Below are positions 28,408 through 37,370 of a DNA stretch of 64,000 nt, piece by piece. The stretch comes from Arenibacter nanhaiticus (lineage in GTDB: Bacteria; Bacteroidota; Bacteroidia; Flavobacteriales; Flavobacteriaceae), in contig NZ_FQYX01000014.1 in NCBI RefSeq assembly GCF_900141935.1, forward strand, positions 1 to 64,000. Reading direction: 5' to 3'. The translations under genes and the position numbers were made by a program. Position 1 is the first letter of the stretch. Each line of letters begins with the position of its first letter. Below the pieces are notes generated by a model that saw nothing but the letters and a program-made list of their open reading frames with translations, searched no databases and was not told the origin of the DNA.

Positions 28408-28512
28408 AAAGAGGAAGGATTTGACTGATTGCAACCTCAAGGCTGAATTTGTTTTTGTGACTGTTATGGGAACGGAAATAGGTTCGGCATACTAAAAATG
28501 CTAAAGCAGTTT
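28408..28512 (+). ncRNA. SAM-II-like riboswitch before metK
   Basis: The stretch GAGG (28411-28414), then GGATTTGACTGATTGCAA, then CCTC (28435-28438) matches stem P1 and loop 1 of SAM-II (SAM_alpha), whose hallmark is GATTTGAC(C/T)GATTGCA. After a 50-base insert, AAAAATGCTAAAGCAGT (28494-28510) matches the 3' pseudoknot strand with its GCTAAA core. CAGT (28507-28510) pairs with ACTG (28424-28427) in loop 1. It sits just after a strong promoter and 95 bases before metK, the SAM synthase gene, so feedback by SAM is expected. Confidence 0.78.
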
Positions 28513-28606
28513 ATGTTGTCTCTACATCGGAATCTCAGCATCCACTCTTCTTTAGTGTACAGGTCAAATTCTTATTCGTAAAACTAAAGTAAGTAAGAAA
28601 GAGATT

Positions 28607-29860
28607 ATGGCATATTTATTTACCTCAGAATCGGTTAGTGAGGGACACCCAGATAAAATAGCAGATCAAATTAGCGATGCCTTATTAGATAACTTTTTGG
28701 CATTTGATCCTGATAGCAAAGTAGCATGTGAAACATTAGTAACCACAGGGCAAGTAGTCTTGGCCGGGGAAGTAAAAAGTCACACCTACTTAGATGTCCA
28801 GCAAATAGCTAGGGACGTAATTAACAGAATTGGGTATACCAATGGAGAATATAAATTTAGTGGCGATTCTTGTGGGGTTATATCGTTAATACACGAACAA
28901 TCGCAGGAAATCAACCAAGGTGTAGATCGTGGTGCTAAGGAAGAGCAAGGGGCAGGAGATCAGGGGATGATGTTTGGTTATGCTACTAAGGAGACCGAAA
29001 ACTATATGCCCTTGGCATTGGATATTTCCCATAAAATTTTACAGGTATTGGCAGATTTGAGACGCGAAGGGAAGGCAATATCCTATTTACGCCCAGATGC
29101 CAAGGCTCAGGTAACTATAGAGTATTCTGACGACAATATACCACAGCGTATAGACACTATAGTAGTGTCTACCCAGCATGATGAGTTTGGAGAAGATGAG
29201 GTGATGTTAGCGAAAATTAAGGAGGATATCTTATCCATCCTTATACCAAGAGTAAAAGAACAATTACCGGCAAACATTCAGTTATTGTTTAACGACAGTA
29301 TTACCTATCATATTAACCCAACCGGGAAGTTTGTAATTGGTGGTCCTCATGGGGATACCGGTTTAACCGGAAGAAAGATCATCGTAGATACCTACGGGGG
29401 TAAAGGTGCCCATGGTGGTGGTGCTTTCAGTGGAAAGGATCCGAGCAAGGTAGATCGTAGTGCGGCGTACGCAGCAAGACATGCCGCCAAGAATTTGGTA
29501 GCCGCAGGGGTAGCCGATGAAATATTGGTACAGGTAAGTTATGCTATTGGAGTGGTAGAGCCAACTTCTATATTTGTAGATACTTATGGTACTTCTAAGG
29601 TTGCTCTTAGCGATGGGGCCATTGCGGAAAAAGTCGCAGAATTGTTCGATATGCGTCCTTTTGCCATTGAAGAACGATTAAAATTAAGGAATCCAATTTA
29701 TTTGGAATCTGCCGCTTATGGTCATATGGGGAAAGAACCTAAAACGGTCACTAAGGTTTTTGAATCGCCTTATAACGGCAGAATAGAAAAGGAAGTGGAA
29801 TTGTTTACTTGGGAAAAACTAGATGCCTTGGATCAAGTGAAAAATGCATTTAATTTATAA
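28607..29860 (+). CDS. metK: S-adenosylmethionine synthase
   Basis: A 417-residue enzyme making SAM from methionine and ATP. Signatures: [20 protein letters not shown] at the N-terminus, the hexapeptide region [12 protein letters not shown], and [19 protein letters not shown], which holds phosphate-binding residues. Length is slightly above the usual 380-400. It is the start of a methionine/sulfur region and is preceded by a SAM-II-like riboswitch about 200 bases into its leader. Confidence 0.97.
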   Translation: MAYLFTSESVSEGHPDKIADQISDALLDNFLAFDPDSKVACETLVTTGQVVLAGEVKSHTYLDVQQIARDVINRIGYTNGEYKFSGDSCGVISLIHEQSQEINQGVDRGAKEEQGAGDQGMMFGYATKETENYMPLALDISHKILQVLADLRREGKAISYLRPDAKAQVTIEYSDDNIPQRIDTIVVSTQHDEFGEDEVMLAKIKEDILSILIPRVKEQLPANIQLLFNDSITYHINPTGKFVIGGPHGDTGLTGRKIIVDTYGGKGAHGGGAFSGKDPSKVDRSAAYAARHAAKNLVAAGVADEILVQVSYAIGVVEPTSIFVDTYGTSKVALSDGAIAEKVAELFDMRPFAIEERLKLRNPIYLESAAYGHMGKEPKTVTKVFESPYNGRIEKEVELFTWEKLDALDQVKNAFNL

Positions 29861-29899
29861 ATTATAGGCAAAAAATAGGAAATTCAATTTTTCCGTCCC

Positions 29900-29907
29900 T
29901 ATATTTG
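29900..29907 (+). promoter_or_regulatory. Bacteroidota -7 promoter element for metY leader
   Basis: TATATTTG matches TAnnTTTG and lies about 30 bases before the SAM-I riboswitch. Confidence 0.5.
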
Positions 29908-29935
29908 TAATCACAAAGTTCAAACACTTATTGAA

Positions 29936-30078
29936 TTGTTATCAAGAAAGGTGGAGGGAATAGACCCTTTGAAACCTTAGCAACCCTTTGCCCCAATATG
30001 CAATGAAGGTGCTAAATTCTATTCGAAAAGGAGATCATCATTGGTGAACTCTAAATATTTTTTCGGAATAGATAACGA
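29936..30078 (+). ncRNA. SAM-I (S-box) riboswitch before metY
   Basis: P1 is GTTATC (29938-29943) with GATAAC (30071-30076). Inside, ATCAAGAAAGGTGGAGGGA and GAAACCTTAGCAACCC, then GAAGGTGCTAAATTC, are the conserved S-box core. It lies 130 bases upstream of metY; I see no clear T-run terminator, so the expression platform may act on translation. Confidence 0.93.
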
Positions 30079-30207
30079 TCAAATTACTTTCCGTAATTTT
30101 CACTTTCTTTTTAGCTTTTTGATTTTATGATAGTGCGCAGTGCGCAATTGTCTGTTTGGAATTTTTAACTTATATATTTTAATAATTTAAAAAAAAACAA
30201 TAAAATC

Positions 30208-31503
30208 ATGAGTACTCAAAAATTTGCAACCAACGCTTTACATGCCGGTCACGACACTAATTTAACCGGTGGTACAAGAGCAGTGCCTATTTATCAAAAT
30301 ACGGCTTATGTTTTTAATGATACCGACCATGCGGCCAGCCTTTTTAATTTATCGCAACCTGGTTATATCTATACTAGGCTAAACAACCCTACCAACGATG
30401 TTTTAGAACAGCGTTTAGCTGCTTTAGAAGGTGGGATCGGTAGTGTCGTTACTGCTTCTGGTACTGCGGCCATATCTACCGCTTTATTGGTGTTGTTAAA
30501 GGCAGGTGACCATATTGTAGCTTCTAGCAGTTTGTATGGAGGAACCTATAATTTATTGGCAGTAACATTACCTAGAGTAGGAATTACTACCACCTTTGTA
30601 GATCCGTCCGATGCTGCAAACTTTACCGATGCCATCCAAGAAAATACTAGGGCTATTTTTGTAGAATCCCTTGGGAATCCAAAATTGGATGTATTGGACC
30701 TTAAGGCTATTTCTGAAGAGGCAAAAAAAGCAAAATTACCGTTTATTGTAGATAACACTGTAGCTACCACAGCCTTATTAAAGCCTATAGAGCACGGGGC
30801 AAACATAGTAATACACTCCTTGACAAAATATGTTAATGGTAATGGAACCGCTATGGGCGGTGTTATTATTGATGCCGGTACTTTTGATTGGAGCAGTGGT
30901 AAATTCCCTGAATTTACGGAGCCATCTCCAGGATACCACGGTTTAGTTTACCATGATGCATTGGGGGCAGCAGCCTTTATTGCTAAGGTAAGAATAGAAG
31001 GACTTAGAGATCTTGGGGCAGCATTGAGTCCGTTTAATGCTTTTCAGATTATTCAAGGTCTAGAGACCTTGGAACTCCGTATAAAAAAACACAGTGAGAA
31101 CGCCTTAAACCTTGCTCAATGGTTAGAAAGCAGAGAAGAGGTTGAATGGGTTAATTACCCTGGACTAGCTTCGAGCCCATATAATGAGTTGGCAAAACAA
31201 TATTTGCCAAAAGGACAAAGTGGTATCGTTACTTTTGGTGTAAAAGGAGGATATGAATCTGCAAAAAAAGTAGTAGATCAAACAAAGCTGTTCTCTTTAT
31301 TGGCCAATATAGGGGATTCTAAGTCACTAATAATCCACCCAGCTAGTACAACACATCAACAATTGGATGAAAATGCGCAGAAAACTACCGGTGTGAGTCC
31401 AGATTTAATTCGATTATGTGTTGGTTTGGAGGATATAGCAGATATTAAAGCCGATTTAGAGCAAGCGTTTACAGCCATCGACAAATCGGTTTTAACAAAA
31501 TAA
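30208..31503 (+). CDS. metY: O-acetylhomoserine sulfhydrylase
   Basis: A 431-residue PLP enzyme of the Cys/Met metabolism family that makes homocysteine from O-acetylhomoserine and sulfide. The N-terminal KFATNALHAGHDTNLTGGTRAVPIYQ-type block, split here as read, and SLTKYVNGNGTAMGGVIID with the PLP lysine are typical of MetY. The SAM-I riboswitch upstream and the MetX-containing fusion downstream place it in methionine synthesis. A second, shorter paralogue (metZ-like) lies 3.6 kb downstream. Confidence 0.93.
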   Translation: MSTQKFATNALHAGHDTNLTGGTRAVPIYQNTAYVFNDTDHAASLFNLSQPGYIYTRLNNPTNDVLEQRLAALEGGIGSVVTASGTAAISTALLVLLKAGDHIVASSSLYGGTYNLLAVTLPRVGITTTFVDPSDAANFTDAIQENTRAIFVESLGNPKLDVLDLKAISEEAKKAKLPFIVDNTVATTALLKPIEHGANIVIHSLTKYVNGNGTAMGGVIIDAGTFDWSSGKFPEFTEPSPGYHGLVYHDALGAAAFIAKVRIEGLRDLGAALSPFNAFQIIQGLETLELRIKKHSENALNLAQWLESREEVEWVNYPGLASSPYNELAKQYLPKGQSGIVTFGVKGGYESAKKVVDQTKLFSLLANIGDSKSLIIHPASTTHQQLDENAQKTTGVSPDLIRLCVGLEDIADIKADLEQAFTAIDKSVLTK

Positions 31504-31509
31504 TCACTC

Positions 31510-31599
31510 AGCCAGTGGTTGGGAATCAACCCGGCTAATGTGAATAATACTTGGGAGTGCCTATTGAAGCAATTCTTATCTGAGGTACTCCCTGTTTTT
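31510..31599 (+). terminator. Tandem hairpins between metY and the MetX-thrA fusion
   Basis: First hairpin: AGCC/GGCT and GGTTG/CAACC (31510-31536). Second: GGGAGT (31553-31558) pairs with ACTCCC (31587-31592), with CCT/AGG inside, then TGTTTTT. The second looks like a rho-independent terminator or attenuator. Confidence 0.65.
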
Positions 31600-31650
31600 A
31601 TCAAAACACCAATATTTAGAATTACAAATATTTATACGCACACACAATCC

Positions 31651-34600
31651 ATGCTACAACAACTTACCCTTAGCAATTACGTTACTATTAGCGGCTTTTC
31701 CTTAGATATTACTTTGTCTTATGAGGTCTTCGGACGTCCTTTACATTCAGCGCCAATTATAATGGTTAATCATGCCCTGACTGGGAATTCGACCGTTGCC
31801 GGAGATAAGGGGTGGTGGACTACCTTAATAGGGGAAGGCAAATGTATAGATACCAATAAATATACTATTCTTTGTTTTAATATACCCGGAAACGGTTATG
31901 ACGGATTTGTTATAGAAGAATATAAGGAGTTTGTGGCTAAGGATATTGCGAAAATATTTCTTTTAGGGCTAGAGACCTTAAAAATAACCAAACTTTATTG
32001 CCTTATTGGAGGTTCTTTGGGAGGAGGAATAGCTTGGGAAATGGCAGCCATAAATCCATCGCTTACCCAGCATCTTATCCCTGTGGCTTCCGATTGGAAG
32101 TCTACCGATTGGCTGATAGCGAATTGTCAAATCCAAGAGCAGTTTTTAGTCAATTCCAAAAAGCCGGTACACGACGCCCGTATGCACGCTATGTTGTGTT
32201 ATAGGACTCCGGAATCTTTTAAGGAACGTTTTAAAAGAAGTACCAATGAGGAACTAAAGGTTTTTAACGTAGAAAGCTGGCTTACTCATCATGGAGAAAA
32301 ACTTCAGCAACGTTTTCAGTTATCGGCTTATAAGCTGATGAATCAATTGTTAAAAACCATCGACATTACTCGGGATGGAGAAGAGGCTTTTATCAACCTT
32401 CAAAATAGTAAAACAAATATACATATTATAGGGGTAGACTCTGATTTGTTCTTTACAGCTCAAGAAAATAAGGATACTTTTAAAAAATTAGCGCAGGCCA
32501 ATAGCAACGTTACCTATGGGGAAATAAACTCTCTACACGGACACGATGCCTTTTTATTAGAGTTTAACCAAATGGAAGCGCTGCTTAAAGGGGTATTTGA
32601 ACGCAATGGAAAAGCTAAAAAGATCAAAGTTTTAAAATTTGGAGGAAAATCTTTGGCAAATGGCGAAGGATTGGACACTGTGCTACAAATTGTAGGTGAT
32701 AAGATTAGCGAAGGAGGACATTTGGCGGTGGTGCTTTCGGCACGGAATAAGGCTACCGATGAATTGGAATCCTTATTGGAAAAGGCAGCTAAGGGAAAAG
32801 ATTATCACAAAGGTTTTGAAGATTTTAAAAAATATCAACAATACAATATTGAAAACGTAGATCTTTCGCAAGAGTTTAATGCTTTGTTAAGGTTGTTCGA
32901 AGGGGTTGCCCTTCTAGGAGATTACAGCTTAAAAATTAAAGATCAGGTGTTGGCCTATGGCGAACTTTTGTCTGCAAAAACAGTGACTGCTCTTTTAGTA
33001 TCGAGAGGGGTTAAGGCTAAGTTTATTGACTCTCGAGAGCTTATAAAAACAGATGCCAATTTTGGAGATGCCAAGGTATTGGAAGCTATTTCCAAAGAGA
33101 ATGTTACTCGGGAATTTGCTAGCTTGGGGGCATATGATGTTGTAGTGACTACCGGTTTTATATCATCTACACTAGCGAATGAAACCACTACCCTGGGTAG
33201 AAATGGGAGTAATTATTCTGCCGCCTTGTTAGCCAATTACTTGAATGCCGAAGAGCTGCAGAACTATACGCATGTAGACGGTATTTTTACGGCGAATCCC
33301 GATTTGGTTTCAGATGCAAAAAGAATTTCGGAACTATCCTATAGCGAAGCCAATGAATTGGCCAATTTTGGCGCCAATATTTTACATGCCAAAACGATTA
33401 TTCCTTTGATAGAAAAGAATATTCCGCTTAGGATCCTAAATACTTTTAACGGGGACAATGAAGGCACATTAATCAGTGCCAAAACTAGTAAGGAGGGTAT
33501 AAAATCGCTCTCGGTTATCGAAAATATGGCCTTGATTAATTTAGAAGGTCGCGGTTTATTGGGGAAAGTAGGGGTCGATGCTCGTATTTTTAGAGCTTTG
33601 GGGAATAATAATATTAGTGTTAGTATTATTTCTCAGGGGTCTTCGGAAAGAGGAATCGGATTGGTAGTAGATGCTAAAAATGCGGCCTTGGCGAAATCGT
33701 GCTTGCAAGAAGAATTTCAAACCGATTTTCAACTTCAGGATATCAATAATATCACTGTTGTCGATCAGGTATCCGTGGTTTCCATTGTAGGACAAGATCT
33801 TAGTACTTTTCACAAGCCGTATAATGCCTTGATAAAAAATCAGATAGTACCACTTTTGTTCAACAATACCATTTCGGGTAAAAACGTGAGCTTGGTACTG
33901 AAGAAAACGGATTTAACCAAGGCGCTAAACGTAATGCATGGCCAAATTTTCGGTATCAGCAAAAAGGTAAATATCGCCATATTTGGACATGGGACCGTAG
34001 GAGGCACCTTGATTGACCAAATTCTAAAATCGAATACAACCATAGAGAAACGCAAGGGGGTTCATCTGAATGTTTTTGCTGTAGCCAATTCTAAAGAGGT
34101 GTTGTTGGAAAAGAACGGTATATCTGAAAATTGGAAGTCAGACTTGGGAACAAAGGCCGTTCCTTATACCTTGAAGGATATTTTTGCCTATGCAAAAGCC
34201 AATCATTTAGAAAACCTTATCGCTGTAGATAATACGGCCAATAAGGGTTTTGTAGCCCATTATATCGAATTTGTAGAAAACGGTTTCGATTTAGTATCAT
34301 CCAATAAAATTGCCAACACCCTCGATTTTGATTATTACCAAGATCTAAGAGAGGTGCTGGCTAAAAACCAGAAACAATACTTGTACGAAACCAATGTGGG
34401 AGCAGGATTGCCATTGATAGATACAATTAAGTTGTTGCATTTATCGGGAGAGAACATTACTAGGATAAAGGGAGTGTTCTCTGGATCCTTGAGCTATATA
34501 TTTAATACCTTTTCGGAAAAAGAAGCCCTGTTCTCTGAAATCTTAAAGGAGGCGATGGAAAAAGGATTTACAGAACCAGATCCTCGCGAGGATCTTTCAG

Positions 34601-35037
34601 GGAACGATGTGGGCAGAAAACTATTGATTTTAGCTAGGGAACTCGATTTGCGAAATGAATTTTCCGACATCAATATTGAAAACCTTATTCCCGAGGCATT
34701 ACAGGGAGGTGGTGTAAAAGAGTTCTTAGCTCATTTAAATATCTTGGACGAAAAGTTCAGTGCTATAAAGAAGGCGCAAAAACCAGATCATGTGCTTAGG
34801 TACATAGGAGACCTGTCCGGGGACCTTCAAAGAGAAAAAGGAAATCTAGACGTACAATTGGTATCGGTACCAAAAGAGAGTGCTCTTGGACAAATAAAAG
34901 GATCTGATTCTATTATTGAAATTTATACGGAGTCTTACGGAGAGCATCCTTTGGTAATACAAGGGGCAGGTGCCGGGGCTGCCGTAACGGCAAGAGGTGT
35001 TTTTGGAGATATTCTGAGGATCGCAGAGAAAGGTTAA
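31651..35037 (+). CDS. thrA: MetX-like acetyltransferase / aspartate kinase / homoserine dehydrogenase fusion
   Basis: A 1128-residue three-part protein. Residues 1-320 are an alpha/beta hydrolase of the homoserine O-acetyltransferase type with the nucleophile motif GGSLGG (Ser122), Asp263 or Asp265 and His298, so the triad looks intact. Residues 325-770 are aspartate kinase (LKFGGKSLANGEG, TTLGRNGSNYSAALLANYL) with ACT domains. Residues 772-1128 are homoserine dehydrogenase (NIAIFGHGTVGGTLIDQIL, GVFSGSLSYIFNTF). One polypeptide would thus cover aspartate to O-acetylhomoserine apart from the semialdehyde dehydrogenase step. I use the ATG at 31651; an in-frame upstream extension overlaps the hairpins and has no family sequence. 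Confidence 0.92.
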   Translation: MLQQLTLSNYVTISGFSLDITLSYEVFGRPLHSAPIIMVNHALTGNSTVAGDKGWWTTLIGEGKCIDTNKYTILCFNIPGNGYDGFVIEEYKEFVAKDIAKIFLLGLETLKITKLYCLIGGSLGGGIAWEMAAINPSLTQHLIPVASDWKSTDWLIANCQIQEQFLVNSKKPVHDARMHAMLCYRTPESFKERFKRSTNEELKVFNVESWLTHHGEKLQQRFQLSAYKLMNQLLKTIDITRDGEEAFINLQNSKTNIHIIGVDSDLFFTAQENKDTFKKLAQANSNVTYGEINSLHGHDAFLLEFNQMEALLKGVFERNGKAKKIKVLKFGGKSLANGEGLDTVLQIVGDKISEGGHLAVVLSARNKATDELESLLEKAAKGKDYHKGFEDFKKYQQYNIENVDLSQEFNALLRLFEGVALLGDYSLKIKDQVLAYGELLSAKTVTALLVSRGVKAKFIDSRELIKTDANFGDAKVLEAISKENVTREFASLGAYDVVVTTGFISSTLANETTTLGRNGSNYSAALLANYLNAEELQNYTHVDGIFTANPDLVSDAKRISELSYSEANELANFGANILHAKTIIPLIEKNIPLRILNTFNGDNEGTLISAKTSKEGIKSLSVIENMALINLEGRGLLGKVGVDARIFRALGNNNISVSIISQGSSERGIGLVVDAKNAALAKSCLQEEFQTDFQLQDINNITVVDQVSVVSIVGQDLSTFHKPYNALIKNQIVPLLFNNTISGKNVSLVLKKTDLTKALNVMHGQIFGISKKVNIAIFGHGTVGGTLIDQILKSNTTIEKRKGVHLNVFAVANSKEVLLEKNGISENWKSDLGTKAVPYTLKDIFAYAKANHLENLIAVDNTANKGFVAHYIEFVENGFDLVSSNKIANTLDFDYYQDLREVLAKNQKQYLYETNVGAGLPLIDTIKLLHLSGENITRIKGVFSGSLSYIFNTFSEKEALFSEILKEAMEKGFTEPDPREDLSGNDVGRKLLILARELDLRNEFSDINIENLIPEALQGGGVKEFLAHLNILDEKFSAIKKAQKPDHVLRYIGDLSGDLQREKGNLDVQLVSVPKESALGQIKGSDSIIEIYTESYGEHPLVIQGAGAGAAVTARGVFGDILRIAEKG

Positions 35038-35059
35038 TTAACTGCCTAATTAATTGAAG

Positions 35060-35086
35060 TGGTGCTCCTTGGGGCACCATGGATTT
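35060..35086 (+). terminator. Terminator-like hairpin after the thrA fusion
   Basis: TGGTGCTC (35060-35067) pairs with GGGCACCA (35072-35079), with one wobble at the loop end, followed by TGGATTTTT. It lies 30 bases before the metZ start and might reduce read-through. Confidence 0.6.
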
Positions 35087-35109
35087 TTAATAAGTAGAAA
35101 TAGACAAAA

Positions 35110-36291
35110 ATGAGTGAAATGAAAAAAAGATATGAGTTCGAAACAGAAGCAATACGTACTCAAATAGAGCGTACCAAATTCTTAGAACATTCGGCTCCAA
35201 TATATATGACTTCTAGTTTTGTGTTTGAAGATGCGGAAGATATGCGGGCTTCATTTGCAGAAGAGAAAGATCGTAATGTATACTCTAGATATAGTAATCC
35301 AAATTCTTCCGAATTTATAGACAAGGTCTGCAAAATGGAAGGAGCCGAGGCTGGATTTGCATTTTCTTCGGGGATGGCGGCGGTGTTTTCGACCTTTGCT
35401 GCATTATTAAATAGTGGAGATCATGTAATTTCTGCGCGAAGTATTTTTGGATCTACCCATACTTTACTGACTCAATTTCTGCCCAAATGGAATATTTCAA
35501 CCTCTTATTTTGAGATCGATGCCTTGGATGAAATTGACGCCATGGTTACCCCGAACACCAAAGTGCTTTATGCAGAAACACCTACCAATCCCGGAGTTGA
35601 TGTGTTAGACCTTGAAGCCTTGGGAGCCATAGCCAAAAAGCACAACCTATTATTGATCATTGATAATTGTTTTGCTTCACCTTACTTGCAACAACCAATA
35701 AAATTTGGCGCCGATTTGGTCATCCATTCTGGAACCAAGCTTATGGACGGCCAGGGGAGGGTCTTGGCCGGAATTACCGTGGGGAATGCCGAATTGATAG
35801 ATAAAGTGTACCGGTTTTCCAGAATTACTGGTCCAGCATTATCGCCTTTTAATGCCTGGATATTATCTAAAAGTTTGGAAACCCTTGCCCTTCGTGTTGA
35901 CAAACATTGTGATAATGCATTGAAATTAGCCGAATTCTTAGAATCCCATCCAAAGGTAAACTGGGTGAAATACCCATTCTTAAAATCACACCCCCAATAT
36001 GAGGTGGCTAAAAAACAAATGAAAGCAGGTGGTTGTGTCATAGCTTTTGAAGTAAAGGGAGGGATAGAAGCAGGAGAAAAATTCTTTAATGCTATAAAAC
36101 TACTTTCCTTGTCGGCCAATTTGGGCGATTCTAGAAGTATCGTAACGCATCCGGCCTCTACAACGCATAGCAAACTGTCTCAAGAAGACAGGCTAGCCGT
36201 GGGTATTACTGGCGGTACCGTACGAGTTTCTGTAGGTTTGGAACATATAAATGACATTATACAGGATATAGAACAGGCCCTGGCTCATTAG
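35110..36291 (+). CDS. metZ: O-acetyl/O-succinylhomoserine sulfhydrylase-like PLP enzyme
   Basis: A 393-residue member of the Cys/Met metabolism PLP family. Blocks: ETEAIRTQIERTKFLEHSAPIYMTSSFVFED at the N-terminus (quoted in part), VYSRYSNPN, LVIHSGTKLMDGQGRVLAG with the PLP lysine, and SIVTHPASTTHSKLSQEDR. The sequence fits the MetZ sulfhydrylase branch, though cystathionine gamma-synthase activity cannot be excluded. It would use the O-acetylhomoserine made by the fusion just upstream. Confidence 0.85.
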   Translation: MSEMKKRYEFETEAIRTQIERTKFLEHSAPIYMTSSFVFEDAEDMRASFAEEKDRNVYSRYSNPNSSEFIDKVCKMEGAEAGFAFSSGMAAVFSTFAALLNSGDHVISARSIFGSTHTLLTQFLPKWNISTSYFEIDALDEIDAMVTPNTKVLYAETPTNPGVDVLDLEALGAIAKKHNLLLIIDNCFASPYLQQPIKFGADLVIHSGTKLMDGQGRVLAGITVGNAELIDKVYRFSRITGPALSPFNAWILSKSLETLALRVDKHCDNALKLAEFLESHPKVNWVKYPFLKSHPQYEVAKKQMKAGGCVIAFEVKGGIEAGEKFFNAIKLLSLSANLGDSRSIVTHPASTTHSKLSQEDRLAVGITGGTVRVSVGLEHINDIIQDIEQALAH

Positions 36292-36361
36292 GGCTTGTCA
36301 TATACAATATTATTGACCTACTTATTTTGAAGAAGGTATAGGTCAAGGCCAATAATAGGAA

Positions 36362-36416
36362 TCGGAAATTATCGCAGTAAATTTGGTATTCGAATTTAAA
36401 TGGCGATAATTTCCGA
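36362..36416 (+). promoter_or_regulatory. 14-bp inverted repeat upstream of the Rrf2 regulator
   Basis: TCGGAAATTATCGC (36362-36375) and GCGATAATTTCCGA (36403-36416) are perfect inverted repeats 27 bases apart, ending 7 bases before a TATCTTCG -7-like element (36424-36431). The ATG at 36436 is only 4 bases beyond that element. It may be an operator for self-regulation. Confidence 0.6.
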
Positions 36417-36435
36417 ATTTCCTTATCTTCGTGCC

Positions 36436-36846
36436 ATGCTTTCAAAAAAGACTAAATACGGATTAAAAGCACTGACCTTTTTGGCAACACAAAAGGATCA
36501 ACAGCCTGTGCAGATTTCTGAAATCGCCAAACAGGAGAATATTTCTCAAAAGTTTTTGGAAAGTATCCTATTAACCTTACGTAAATCGGGCGTTTTGGGT
36601 TCCAAAAAAGGAAAAGGAGGGGGGTACTACCTCATAAAAGATCCCGCCGATATTTCCATGACTACGGTAATGCGTGTTTTAGAAGGTCCCATCGCTATGG
36701 TGCCCTGTGTCAGTCTCAATTTTTATGAAAAATGTAGTGATTGCCCCAGTGAAGAGAGTTGTTCCGTACATAAATTAATGCTACAGGTACGCGATAGTAC
36801 TTTGGAGGTTTTTAGGAATACAACCTTGGCCGACTTAGTTCCGTAA
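36436..36846 (+). CDS. Rrf2-family transcriptional regulator
   Basis: A 136-residue winged-helix regulator. Residues 1-82 carry the Rrf2 helix-turn-helix (LSKKTKYGLKALTFLA, FLESILLTLRKSGVLGSKKGKGGGYYL). Cys91, Cys100, Cys103 and Cys109 (PCVSLNFYEKC, then DCPSEESC) sit where IscR and NsrR hold their Fe-S cluster. The protein could sense an iron-sulfur cluster, or resemble the cysteine regulator CymR. It precedes the sulfate assimilation genes, whose promoters carry matching dyads, so it is their likely regulator. The start at 36436 matches the family N-terminus. Confidence 0.92.
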   Translation: MLSKKTKYGLKALTFLATQKDQQPVQISEIAKQENISQKFLESILLTLRKSGVLGSKKGKGGGYYLIKDPADISMTTVMRVLEGPIAMVPCVSLNFYEKCSDCPSEESCSVHKLMLQVRDSTLEVFRNTTLADLVP

Positions 36847-36950
36847 TCTGTTTATATCCTTCATAATATCATCTGATTAGCTTCCGGAACCTGATAAAAG
36901 TCTTAAAAACTTGTTTAGGATTTATTAAATATTTACCTCAATTTTTATTA

Positions 36951-36973
36951 ATCTACTAAAACTATAGGGTAAT
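36951..36973 (+). promoter_or_regulatory. Putative Rrf2 operator, site 1
   Basis: CTAC-N7-ATAGGGTAAT within ATCTACTAAAACTATAGGGT. It lies about 45 bases upstream of the -7 element of the cys operon and shares its sequence with site 2. Confidence 0.6.
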
Positions 36974-37018
36974 CGGGAAATTAATTGACTTTTAGTGTGG
37001 TCGATTGAAAAAATTAGT

Positions 37019-37026
37019 TACTTTTG
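37019..37026 (+). promoter_or_regulatory. -7 promoter element of the cys operon
   Basis: TACTTTTG matches TAnnTTTG and lies between operator sites 1 and 2. Transcription would start about 37033, within site 2. Confidence 0.6.
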
Positions 37027-37028
37027 CT

Positions 37029-37053
37029 TACTCTATTAAACCGATAGGGTAAT
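37029..37053 (+). promoter_or_regulatory. Putative Rrf2 operator, site 2
   Basis: ACTCTAT-TAAACCG-ATAGGGTAAT is a dyad (arms ACTCTAT and ATAGGGT, one mismatch). It overlaps the expected transcription start, as expected for repression. Confidence 0.65.
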
Positions 37054-37071
37054 AAGTAAAACGTTTTTTAA

Positions 37072-37335
37072 ATGATTGCTGAACAATTCATCAACAAAAA
37101 TAATACTGGTACAAAAAGCTATAAAGCTGACAGGCATTCTGAAAACCCCAAAAGGAGTATCGTAAAATCTATAAGTTGGAGGTTTATAGGTACTTTGGAT
37201 ACCATCGTTATCTCTTGGGTGGTGACAGGTACCTTAAGTGTTGCATTTTCAATTGGGGCAGTAGAGTTGTTTACAAAAATGATTCTTTATTTTTTCCATG
37301 AAAGAATATGGGATAGGATTAGTTGGGGAAAGTAG
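37072..37335 (+). CDS. DUF2061 membrane protein
   Basis: An 87-residue protein with a hydrophilic N-terminal 25 residues and the DUF2061 core: SIVKSISWRFIGTLDTIVIS, a second helix around residues 45-66, and FFHERIWDRISWG at the C-terminus. Two membrane helices are expected. Function is unknown, but the family is often found in flavobacterial sulfate assimilation operons, where it is suspected to act with the sulfur genes. It is the first gene of the operon and ends 35 bases before the cysH start I use. Confidence 0.88.
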   Translation: MIAEQFINKNNTGTKSYKADRHSENPKRSIVKSISWRFIGTLDTIVISWVVTGTLSVAFSIGAVELFTKMILYFFHERIWDRISWGK

Positions 37336-37370
37336 AAGGGATAATTAAAAAAATTAAAGCATCGGAACAA

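Noticed and set aside
30127-30168. Possible leader peptide between the SAM-I riboswitch and metY
   Set aside because: A 13-codon frame with only ordinary amino acids and no overlapping terminator; no sign of attenuation.
35682-36173. A 163-codon minus-strand frame inside metZ
   Set aside because: It lies wholly opposite a conserved PLP enzyme gene; composition is that of an antisense shadow.
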